Source: Bimuria novae-zelandiae CBS 107.79 (lineage: Eukaryota > Ascomycota > Dothideomycetes > Pleosporales > Didymosphaeriaceae). Taken from it: a DNA stretch of 64,000 nt. The DNA lies in NCBI GenBank assembly GCA_010015655.1, contig ML976737.1, forward strand, positions 1 to 64,000, given 5' to 3'. Of this stretch, positions 10,802 to 19,953 are shown one piece after another. Under the pieces are notes generated by a model. The model saw only the letters and a program-made list of their open reading frames with translations. It did not search any database and was not told the origin of the DNA. Positions within the stretch are counted from its first letter, which is position 1; each line of letters opens with the position of its first letter. Position numbers and translations under genes: made by a program.

Positions 10802-12504
10802 ATGTGGGTGCTGCTCGCCCTCTGCGGAGGTGGGCCGACGACCATGATACTGCCACGCCATCTCTACAACGATGCGCCGCCCGAGCGCCGCACGCGCATC
10901 GCCAACAACCCCACGCTCCTCTACAGCTGGTGGTGCACCATTTTTTGTGCCGTCATCATATGCACACGACTCACTGGCCGTTACATCAGGAACGAACGTC
11001 TTTTCCGCGAAGACAAAATTATGGCAGGAAGCCTGTTGCCGCTTGTGGCTCGCATGGCCTTGATCCACGTGGTTTTGATCTGGGGCACCAACAATGCCGA
11101 CACCTCGGCCCTTTCGGATCCCCTCAAGATCCATCACCGCGAAATCGGTGCAAAGCTGGTCATCGCCGGAAGGATCTTCTACACTATGTTGTAAGCTGAC
11201 TACATTCGCCTTGCTTACGAATGCTAATCCGTTGCAGCATCTGGATGGCCAAGTTCACTGTATCCGAATTCTTGAAGCGAATGACAGAACGATTCTGGAA
11301 GAAAGGCTACGAGTTTGGACTCCGTTGTATTCGCATCTTCCTAGTGGTTACTTTCTTTGCGGTACTTGTCGCCACTTTGGCAGAGTGTCACCCTTTCGAG
11401 CAAAACTGGCAAGTCGTACCGCAAGCAAAACCACAATGTCGCCAGGGGTACGGACACTTACTGACCATGGGGATAACCGATATCGTTACGGACCTACTCC
11501 TTGTCTTCTTCCCGATTCCCATCATCCTCGGATCCACCATGACCATCAAGCGGAAGCTGCAACTAGTTTCGCTCTTCTCCATGTCTCTCGCTCTTGTCGT
11601 CATCACTGCCGCGCGGATGCCGCTTGTCGTCGACAAGCGCGGTTTGCAACAGTATCGCACTGTCTGGGCTTCCTCCGAAATCCTTGCTGCAACGGGCGTC
11701 TCGAACGCCATAATCTTGGGGTCTTTCCTACGTGACCGGGGTGTCAAGAAGTCGAAATACAAACCTGGATCTGTTACCGAAAGTATGGACCGTCGTTCTT
11801 CGACCAGGCGGACCCTACAAGATCTAGACAGCGACGAAGATCTTGCACGGTCATTGGGCTACCGGACAAAACCAGAGTTGATGGACGACAAGTCCAAGGT
11901 TGCGAGGCCCGCGCAGGCCGTGGATATCAACCTTCTGAACCCACGCGGGCCACCTCCGCCATTTTCAACGCCTAACTGGCAATCTAGGCAGTCAGAGCTG
12001 TCCGATTACAGCGGCGAGTCTGATTTGAAGAGTAGAGACAGCGAAGACCCACTGCCCAGTCCTCGAGGGATGGGCAGGCGGGTATCCTTCTTTGATGTTG
12101 GAGGGCTACTGGAGAATGCACCAACGATAGCCCCTTCTCCGACAGACTCTGTCATTGCGCAAGACTTCGCACCACACCCGCGACGGCCGTCAAGGAGTTC
12201 ACTTGCACCTAGTGGACGAGCATATATCCCCGGTCGACGACCGTCACGACTTTCCCAGCAATCCGAAGAATACGAACTTGGTCCCCGTTCCAGTGCCCCG
12301 CTCCAAGATCCCGGCAATCTATTGGCAGAAAGGGACGAACTCTCCGAATGCGATTCTTCTCCCTTCGATACCAGAGCGACGACGGAACAGTCAAACCGGC
12401 CTCGAATGGTTCGGCAGACATCCAGCCCCGTAAACCGTAGCACGACTACGATCAACCGCACCAGCGTCCCCAGCTTGCTGGACGCCGGCGGCCTTCTTTC
12501 TTAG
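10802..12504 (+). CDS. rhodopsin-like (PTH11-type) integral membrane protein, 551 aa, one intron
   Basis: Exon 1 is 10802-11190 and exon 2 is 11238-12504. The intron starts GTAAGC, ends TTGCAG, 47 bases, with phase 2 joining ATG TT|C ATC TGG. The N-terminal half has about seven helices typical of the fungal rhodopsin-domain family: NPTLLYSWWCTIFCAVIICT, RLFREDKIMAGSLLPL, KIHHREIGAKLVIAGRIFY, IWMAKFTVSEFLKR, the ECHPFEQNWQVVPQAKPQCRQG extracellular Cys loop, DIVTDLLLVFFPIPIIL and ILAATGVSNAIILGSFLRDRG. The C-terminal ~280 residues are polar and disordered, with many Ser/Arg and the block GRRVSFFDVGGLLENAPT, and end VPSLLDAGGLLS. Two starts are possible: Met1 here, or Met16 (MILPRHLYND), which fits relatives well. 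It probably acts in surface sensing or as an orphan receptor-like protein; ligand unknown. Confidence 0.85.
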
Positions 12505-13231
12505 TTCTAAGTGTGATACCCTGGCTCTTACCTAGCCGCTTTTCCTACCAATCCTTCTTTCATCTTTATGCACGAGAGATATCCCACGGCATCACATTAC
12601 GGCGTTGACTGCTACGACTTATGCATCATGAACGAAACCAATGAAACCAATACATGTAATTCGAGGACCACTTCGGCGGTGCTTCTAGGGGGCTTGGATC
12701 TTAATAGTGTGATTACCACCCCGGTGGTGCTTTTAGCAATGTTAATAGGGTTAGATGTCATTTTGCAGGCTTGCATTAGCAGCAGGGCGGAATCGTTGGG
12801 GGGTTGGCCTGGAGGCACCCATGGGCACCATCGGATCTTGGAACCACTGATAGCGCATCTCGCCTTGCATGACGTACGTCAAGCCGGGATGGGCAATGCA
12901 ATCTATTTTAATCCCAACCCCAACTACTCTGTGACGCACTTTCGGGCCCTTTAGATGACGGGTGCTCTCTGGATCTTGGGGTCATGGCGGGGGTAGGGTG
13001 AGGGGATTATCCAAGCGAGACGGTGGACCCTGTCGGTCCAAGCGCTGAGGACCCTGACGACTTTTTGCACCTATTTGTACACAGCTGGCTTTCCCTATCA
13101 AAGATCAATCATCACAACATCATTGAGCGAAACACATCTTCGGCATCATCCGGCGTCTTCCTCTTCTTGCACCATCGCCTTCTATTTTCCCTACAAGAAA
13201 AAAAAATCCTCGCGCCACATGAACCCACCTA
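12505..13231. other. intergenic between two plus-strand genes
   Basis: Contains the 3' flank of the membrane-protein gene and the presumed promoter of the JmjC gene. A short perfect palindrome, ACCACC-CC-GGTGGT, lies near 12,716. No gene is supported. Confidence 0.4.
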
Positions 13232-14818
13232 ATGCCCACCCTCCAAGCTATTACCCTCCAAACCCGCCAAGCCCTCGCCCCCTCTCCCTTCTTAGATCCC
13301 ACCCTTCTGGGTGCCGGCCGCGCAGTGCTGGACCTTCTGCCGCGCGACCCGGAAACGTGCGCCGAATTGGCGTATCAGCAGCTGCATGCGGTGCCGTTTC
13401 GGGAGGTGAAGACGTGCTGGCGGAGGGCGTATACGGATGCGGTGCTGCACCAGGTGTTGGGCGTTGTTGAGAAGGAAATTAGAGCAGTTTCTAGGGGTCT
13501 AGAGAAGGAAGGAGGTTTAGGAGCTGGGGTTGATGTCTCGGAGTCAAAGAACTCAGTTGTATTTGATAGAGATTGGGTTGGAGAGGTTGTGAAGCTGTTG
13601 GATATGGCGCTTATCTTGACTGGCGGTGCGGGGAGGGAGGAGTTAATTGAGGAATGGTTTTCGACGCTTGAAGGCGTGCTGAGCTCGAGCTCTGGAAATG
13701 GACGAGAAGGGGTGTACGCGCGTGGGTGTGCGGGTGGGCAAAAAGAACCATCACGGGAAACTGAGAGACCGGCGAAGAGGAGGAAAGTCGATCTGCACCC
13801 AAGCAGTGGACTACCAGAAACGCTCCCGGATACTATTACCAGGGAACCTGCGCTGAAGTACCCTATCTGCCGAGCCGGCAACCTCAGTCTATCCGACTTC
13901 CAGGCCAAAGTGGCGAATCCGGCCTCGCAAACACCGTTGATCATCGAGGGCGCGATCGAACATTGGCCCGCTTTCGGCGAAGACCGCGCGTGGAAAAAAC
14001 CCAGCTACTTATTGCGCAAAATGATCAACGGGCGGCGTCTCGTACCCGTAGAAATCGGGCGGAGCTACACCGACGCCGGGTGGGGCCAAAAGATCCTGAG
14101 CTTCAAACAGTTCATGGACGAATACATGCTCTCGACCCCCGCCCCTCAAAATCACACAAGCCCCTCTATAAACGGCGATCACGCAGCGCCCAAGCCAGAC
14201 GTACCGACAAAGCACGAAGAGAAAGCAAAAGGCTACCTCGCCCAACACGACCTCTTCGCCCAAATCCGCTCTCTCCGCGCCGACATCGCCATCCCCGATT
14301 ACTGCTACACGTTCCCCGCGCCGCAGCTCGCTAACCCGGCGAATGTGAAGCACGTCGAGGAGTTGGAAGAGCCGCTGCTGAACGCGTGGTTCGGGCCCGC
14401 GGATACCATCTCTCCGCTGCACACAGACCCGTACCACAATATCCTTGCGCAGGTCGTGGGATACAAGTACGTGAGGTTGTACGCGCCGGAAGAGACGCCG
14501 AAGATGTATCCGAGAGGGATGGAGGGCGATGGCGTGGATATGAGTAATACGAGTCGCGTGGATTTGGATGAGGCGATGGGGGTGTGGGGGGAGGTGTCAT
14601 GCTGGACTGACGAGGGTGAAAGCGGAGGCCGAGATGAAGATCGGGATGGATATGGGGGAAGGGAAAACAGCGTTGAAGAGAAATATTCAAAGTTCAGGGA
14701 AGCGAGGTACGTAGAAGGTGTGTTAGGTCCTGGAGAGTGCTTGTATATTCCGACAGGGTGGTGGCATTATGTGCGGAGTTTGACGCCGAGCTTTAGTGTG
14801 AGTTTTTGGTGGAATTGA
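13232..14818 (+). CDS. JmjC/cupin-8 Fe(II) 2-oxoglutarate hydroxylase, JMJD5-like, 528 aa
   Basis: Single exon. An N-terminal helical region (residues ~1-200) precedes a variable linker with a PAKRRKVD nuclear-localisation-like cluster. The catalytic domain starts at about residue 210 (YPICRAGNLSLSDFQ...PLIIEGAIEHWPAF). The iron-binding triad is visible: His397 and Asp399 in SPLHTDPYHNILAQVVG, and His512 in YIPTGWWHYVRSLTPSFSVS. The order N-helical domain, PLIIEGAIEHWPA, HTDPYHN, WWHYVRSL is that of the KDM8/JMJD5 and related arginyl/protein hydroxylases rather than the large histone demethylases. It probably hydroxylates a protein or tRNA side chain in the nucleus or cytosol. An insertion between the two halves of the fold (about residues 428-490) is acidic and low complexity. 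It looks intact. Confidence 0.88.
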   Translation: MPTLQAITLQTRQALAPSPFLDPTLLGAGRAVLDLLPRDPETCAELAYQQLHAVPFREVKTCWRRAYTDAVLHQVLGVVEKEIRAVSRGLEKEGGLGAGVDVSESKNSVVFDRDWVGEVVKLLDMALILTGGAGREELIEEWFSTLEGVLSSSSGNGREGVYARGCAGGQKEPSRETERPAKRRKVDLHPSSGLPETLPDTITREPALKYPICRAGNLSLSDFQAKVANPASQTPLIIEGAIEHWPAFGEDRAWKKPSYLLRKMINGRRLVPVEIGRSYTDAGWGQKILSFKQFMDEYMLSTPAPQNHTSPSINGDHAAPKPDVPTKHEEKAKGYLAQHDLFAQIRSLRADIAIPDYCYTFPAPQLANPANVKHVEELEEPLLNAWFGPADTISPLHTDPYHNILAQVVGYKYVRLYAPEETPKMYPRGMEGDGVDMSNTSRVDLDEAMGVWGEVSCWTDEGESGGRDEDRDGYGGRENSVEEKYSKFREARYVEGVLGPGECLYIPTGWWHYVRSLTPSFSVSFWWN

Positions 14819-15134
14819 AATGTTACGACTATGCTGAGGGCTGACTGCGGGTGTCGCATACGCGATAAGGATGCAGTAGAGCTTGGAACTTGGGATTGCA
14901 GCTACGGTCTAACGAAAAGGCCACGACGGACAGGGTTTGGTCTAATCTGGATATTGAAGTGAGAGAGGCGCTAGAGGGAAAGAGGATCAGCAATGAAACA
15001 CTGTGGCTGTTGTTTAACAACCGGATGACCGCGCAGCGGTTGGTAATCATAATCATATGGACCATCTACTAAAACAATATGCTACCGTGGGAACGAAGAT
15101 GGCTGTTCCGTAAGTCACTCATCGCTCTACCATA

Positions 15135-16349
15135 TCAGCGTTCGCGTCTTGCCCAGAACTGCGCAGGGGTCTCGTCAGTACTGCGCTTCTGCGGCACGTC
15201 CGCCCACCCAATGGAGCTCCCACGCTTGCTCGTGTTGTTGTAAACGTAGCTATTGTCATGGTCAAAGCCTCCAGGCATACCGCGGGAGTAATAAGGATCG
15301 CAAGCCGCGGGGCAGGCGCATTCCGGGGTCCTGTGATGGTTAGCATCTACCTGCACCTAAGATATTGGATTACATACTCGTAGACCGGTGGTCGTGATAT
15401 GCGCTCGTATTCCTTGTGGCAGTTGAAAGCAGCGTGGTCGAATTACCAGTCCCGTGTGATGTTGGCGCGGTGGTAAATCGCATTCCACTTCTTCTGGACA
15501 CTGGTTTTGATCGCACCAGAAAACTTGACGCGAGGAAGGTGTTTGAGATTCGGGAACGCGACAAAAGCTGCCAGATCGACGGCCTTCTTCAAGCATGGCA
15601 AGGCATTTCATGTTGTGGTAATTTGAGTCGGGGTAGAACCATTGGTGATGATAGTTTTCGTTTATAAGTTGTGCCTAAGGGTTCTCGTACTGGGAATTTT
15701 CGTAGCGAAAGAAGAACTCTACTTCTTCTAGGTTTGAAATGCTCTTAAGTAATGCGCTTCGTGAATCCTGGGATCGAATGTGTAAGAACGGCTCAATCTT
15801 TATGCCCAGGAAATCGTAGTGATCATCCAGCGAAAAGTTAAGGTGGAGCTTTGTGAGCCAGTTGTATGCAGGGCCCACATTGGCATTTATGATGACATCT
15901 TCTGTCTGCTGCGGACAGACGAAGTGCTTGGGCGTGCCTCGCCAAGGAGCCGCCTTAGCTTCTGCGTAGACCTGCTTGGATACCCTCAAAAGAGAATAAT
16001 TTGGGGCCTCTGAAGCTTGACGTCCAGCTTCTCGGCAAAAATCTCCGTCGGAAGGTCGCACATGTTTGATAGTGCCCAAATTCTCCTGTGGGTAAACGTA
16101 TGTTTCGAGTGCGTGTCGGTAAATAAGCGCACGAAGCTCACGTGGCAGGCACATCAGAGGGAAGTGTTTGCCGTTCCTGCTCCACCAGATACGCTGCATC
16201 CTATTTCCATGCTCTCCGGAAAGCAACTTCTTGCGATTCCAATCCAAGAGCCAAGCAACTAGAGGAACCCAGTGTCTGTTGTTGGGAACTTCGATGCTGT
16301 CGACAGTGATTTGTTTTGTGTGGGGTTTTAGCTTCACCGGAACCGCCAA
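15135..16349 (-). pseudogene. LPxELR (F-box-like) family gene, broken by two stops and a frameshift
   Basis: Reads open from Met at 16349 for 224 codons: the LPRELRALIYRHAL block near residue 68, then SLLRVSKQVYAEAKAAPW and WLTKLHLNFSLDDHYDFLG. It meets TAG at 15677-15675. The same frame continues family-like (NENYHHQWFYPDSNYHN), then needs a one-base shift near 15,600 to reach FVAFPNLKHLPRVKFSGAIK. It hits TAA at 15445-15443, then runs to a good donor at 15378|15377 (GTATGT). A CATCACAG acceptor leads to a Cys-rich last exon, 15330-15135 (PECACPAACDPYYSRG...), ending in TGA. Both stops can be read as CAG or CAA (Gln) changed by CpA-to-TpA, the RIP type. Relatives in Dothideomycetes are abundant and unstudied. 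Confidence in the family relation with the gene at 17719-18838 is fair: same block order, same Cys-rich tail. Confidence 0.65.
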
Positions 16350-16463
16350 CGAATATTTGGAGACTCCGTTGTAACGTGGCTTGAATACATAAATCTTATT
16401 ATACCCGCGTTTACGGCGAGAAGTGGATACCGAGAGCGGTGGGGTGTTGTGTCGCGGAAAGAT

Positions 16464-16769
16464 TCAGTAGTCCTCATGCGCTACCCACATGTCTTTCTTG
16501 ACCAAGTCTCGTACTGCTTCTTGCATCAGTTGTAAGACCTCATCACACTGGTCCGCCAACGGACGGTCTTCCTCGTGTAAGGTCCGGTAATCTACCACTG
16601 GTCCGGAAGTCTTGATGTCGTGGAGATCGCTATAACTAATCGACGTAGGGAGACCCAACGGCCATGTCCGAGCTTCACGATGCTTCTCGGTGTCTGTCCG
16701 ATTGCCGTTAGGAGGCGCATGATATTCCCGTGCGTTGGGCATGCTTGGTTTCGAGTGTGTGTGATGCAA
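16464..16769 (-). CDS. hypothetical protein, 101 aa
   Basis: Not recognised. The N-terminal half is polar with many His/Asn/Arg. The C-terminal 35 residues (DYRTLHEEDRPLADQCDEVL...) look helical and acidic. No signal peptide or membrane segment. It sits between two LPxELR-family genes, so it may be a remnant of another gene there. It could be a chance open frame. Confidence 0.3.
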   Translation of the reverse strand: MHHTHSKPSMPNAREYHAPPNGNRTDTEKHREARTWPLGLPTSISYSDLHDIKTSGPVVDYRTLHEEDRPLADQCDEVLQLMQEAVRDLVKKDMWVAHEDY

Positions 16770-17718
16770 CGGTCAGTACGGGTGCAGGCAGTCGAGAGTT
16801 TATATATGGAGGAGATTCGAAGTCACCAAGGTGCTAAAGTATGAGGATAGTCCGTGCATGGTAATGTTACGTTCACCCAAGGTCTGTGCTCCGAAAGTCA
16901 TTACCCGAGAATCGAGAAGTTTCTCCAAGGACACCGGGTTGAAAATTCCCAAAACAGTGGCTTGCCGTTATACATCATCACTCGACACTATTCTTTAACT
17001 TTTATCCGTTCATATGAACCAACTCCTTGAGTCGGTCTCGAGAACGGGACGATATGTGACTTTCATTTCTTATTAAAAGAGTGTTATGGACATGGCAACA
17101 ATGCAGCCAGATTTTCCACGCCTTGTACCTGAGATAAATACTGAGTGGCAAGCACTCCACAAACACAATTGAGTCAGGGGGCCGCTAGGCCGTACTATAA
17201 CAATCAACTCTAGTTTACACACAAAAGCCGCCGAAATTTCCATGTCACACCTTCTTTAGCCTCGTATACCTTGAGTTGAAGCCTCTCGATATTGCTGGCC
17301 CCTTTAGCACCTTAGTTCAGAAAACCATGCTCTGAAGGTTCCAAAAACTGCTCCAAATGTGATTAGACGTGGGTTGACCTAGTGAAGAGTTCCTATTAAG
17401 TGCTGCGTGATTAATGTTCCCCTAACGAGGATGCATGGCTGCTAGCTGCGCTACACATCAGAGACTAATTACGAGCCTTCCATACGCACGACGCGTTTGA
17501 TAAGAGTATTTGCGGCCATACAACTATAAAACTGTCGAGTACTTCTATCACTTAAGTGTTTCTACAGTTCGATACACCGTGAGATAATCTAAGCCATCTA
17601 AACCGAAAGCGTTGGCCCCTAGCACCGAATACGACCTCTATCCAATAATCTCGCCCATATCACGCATATCCACATCTTCTCCGGACCCCAAGCGGTCATC
17701 AACAGATGAGTCGGTGCG
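16770..17718. other. intergenic, no supported gene
   Basis: About 950 bases, moderately AT-rich, with no open frame worth reporting. It separates the broken LPxELR gene and small ORF from the second LPxELR gene. Confidence 0.4.
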
Positions 17719-18838
17719 TTAACCATCAGCCGAATCAATACTGACTTTGTTGCGAGCCTTGGGGCAGTACTCGCATCCATCCGAATCACATCCACCCTGA
17801 ATGTCAACCTCCATACATGTATCCACAAAACCCTGAGGTGTGAAAGTATCGTTGTGATCGAAGGTTTTGACTAGAGCTTCGATCCGCTTCTCGGCTTCAA
17901 TCGTATGGCCTCCTGGGCGTTCGAATTGTGCGTCGTAATGACAGGATTTCGGGCAGGCGCAGATGGGAGGCCTAAGGATATGCATCAGCGACTTCAGAAT
18001 CAAAACAAAACCAAAATCTCGGGATCGTTTGGGGGAACATCTTTACTTACATCGCTAAAGCGGGTACGCTCAGAATCCCGCTTAGAGCGGCGTCGTAGTC
18101 GAAATCGTGCGTCTCGTACACTGTCTGCCCAATGTGCATCTTTCGTTCGGTAGCGAATATGCGGTCCCACGTCTGTTTAATGGCAGTCTTGACTGAGCCC
18201 TGGAGTTGCACATTGATCCCTTTGACGTACGGGAATGCAAGGATCAGGATCCATTCCACGACGGTGCGATAACAGGGGGAGCAAGGAGGCTTATCTTGGG
18301 AGCTTGTATAGTGTCCTGGACGAAATTCATACCAGAGATTGCGAGTCTCTGTGTACGGGTTCGGGAAGTAAAGCGTCAACACTTCGAGCATAGGGGTTTG
18401 CTTGAGGATTAGCGCTAAGGGCTGTCCGGAATGTAGGACCACTGTAGTTCGGATCGTCTAGCCAAAGAAAACAAAGTACTCTGAGAGTCAGAAATCTAAA
18501 GTCACCTTCGCGAGCCATTTCGTGCTTGCAGGCACGAGTGGAACCCAGCACTCGAGAACATGTTTTAGGACGTACTCAGAGTAGAAGTATTTCTCTGTAC
18601 CGGTCAAAGCAGTCTCCCATGCTTCATGGTACATTTGCCGGCTGACTACGAAGATCTCTCGATTGGGCCGTGTGAAGCGGACATTGTGCTTGTACCCGAA
18701 GCCGAAGTCGATGCGATCAGCACCCAATCGATGGTTGTGGACAGTAAAAGGACCAATATTACTGCCGAGAACGTGGACTAGAGTCTGTAGACGGAGTTCT
18801 TTGGGGAGTTCTAAGAAAGGGAACAACTTTCCCGTCAT
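17719..18838 (-). CDS. LPxELR (F-box-like) family protein, ~330 aa, two introns assumed
   Basis: Starts MTGKLFPFLELPKELRLQ at 18838. Blocks in order: LPKELR, FVVSRQMYHEAWE, STKWLAKVTLDF, MLEVLTLYFPNPYTETRNLW, TVVEWILILAFPYVKGINVQ, then a Cys-rich tail (PPICACPKSCHYDAQ ... GGCDSDGCEYC). The intron at 18050-17972 (GTAAGT ... CTTAG) joins the tail in frame. The central junction is doubtful. The frame carries TGA at 18490-18488 and TAG at 18460-18458, and is intact only if 18505-18458 (GTGACT...CTGAC...GGCTAG, 48 bases) is spliced. That segment itself aligns with coding sequence of the relative at 15135-16349. So this is either a working gene with a newly made intron or a pseudogene. The function of this family is unknown; LPxELR blocks resemble F-box-like substrate adaptors. 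Confidence 0.55.
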
Positions 18839-18844
18839 GTCCTA

Positions 18845-19423
18845 TCATTTCCGTTGCGCCATTTGACTGGAAAATGCGGGATGGATCTGATCATATGGGC
18901 TGGTCCTGGATATATGATTGAGGTATTCTTTCAGCGTTTTCATGCTGACGCCATTGATATCTGGATATTCTTGAACCGTCACGCGATCCACGGTCAGGTA
19001 GGGGCTCATACTGCCCCTATCTTCAACGGATACCGAAATGCACCACGGGAACTCAACGTAGCTATGCCGGATTGCGTAAAGCTTAGTCGGGAACTGTGCG
19101 TTTCGTAGATTCAACGGCCAGACGGGAGGGTGACGCGTGAGCCCTTGGGTTTTGTACCGCTTGATCGAGATGTTAATGTCCTCCATAGCAAGTACATGCA
19201 GAGTCTTCCCAATAAACCCGAGCACTGCATCGTCCTTGTCTTCCTCGTACGGATCTGGCAGATGGTACATGTATTGGTCATGTGTAGTGTCCCACGCGTG
19301 ATTGGGAGGCGGGTGGACAGCAAGCACGACCTTGTGTGGCTCTTCAAGTCTCCACTTGAATCGAGAACCGAGATAGCGCATACTGATGATTCGGAGAGTA
19401 CACCAGAGTAAAGGGATTCCCAA
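18845..19423 (-). CDS. hypothetical protein, 192 aa
   Basis: Not recognised. An uninterrupted 192-codon frame ending TGA TAG only six bases before, and in the same frame as, the ATG of the LPxELR gene at 18838. It has a protein-like composition (WRLEEPHKVVLAVHPPPNHA, DDAVLGFIGKTLHVLAMED, SYVEFPWCISVSVEDRG) and no membrane helix. The in-frame adjacency suggests the two may once have been one longer protein, or that this is the end of an upstream gene. I cannot choose a start with confidence. Confidence 0.4.
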   Translation of the reverse strand: MGIPLLWCTLRIISMRYLGSRFKWRLEEPHKVVLAVHPPPNHAWDTTHDQYMYHLPDPYEEDKDDAVLGFIGKTLHVLAMEDINISIKRYKTQGLTRHPPVWPLNLRNAQFPTKLYAIRHSYVEFPWCISVSVEDRGSMSPYLTVDRVTVQEYPDINGVSMKTLKEYLNHISRTSPYDQIHPAFSSQMAQRK

Positions 19424-19953
19424 CGTGTAGATAGATAATCAAAAATACCCGTTAGGTCGAAGATTGAAGTGAATTAAGGGTGAATGAGTATTTTGAGCGA
19501 CGGTGTCTATGTAGGTCACACCTCCGCTTGGCATTGAATGGAAAAATATATATTCCGCGCCCGGGTCCGGTGTATCAACCACATCACGTGACTTTATTCA
19601 CACACATAGAGTCGATGGAGCCATCTTCCTACGGATGTTTTGCCATATGAGATGCAAAACGCCACGTAGGGGAAGGATAAATATTATCTTATTCAGTAAT
19701 AAGAAGCACGTCTGGATTTCCTCCCAGGAGTGTTGACGTAGTGAGGGGACACAGTTGAAATCATAGGTTATGATAAACCCAAAGCGACTAAATTCATATC
19801 GCACAAGCAAAAAGCTTTGTGGAAAGGAAGTAGGTATTTGTCTAACTATAGAATGCTGTGTACACGCTTCGCCTTTGCAAAACTCTCTAAGACAAACAGA
19901 AATCACGTTAGCTCTCCGAAACACAGTGAGTTGACCGTACTGTATTCTATGCG

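Noticed and set aside
12700..12740. perfect palindrome ACCACC-CC-GGTGGT
   Set aside because: Short, single copy, no flanking duplication; likely chance.
15357..15611. 84-codon minus-strand frame starting MKCLAMLEE
   Set aside because: It is the out-of-register reading of the LPxELR pseudogene; the family-like text is in the neighbouring frame.
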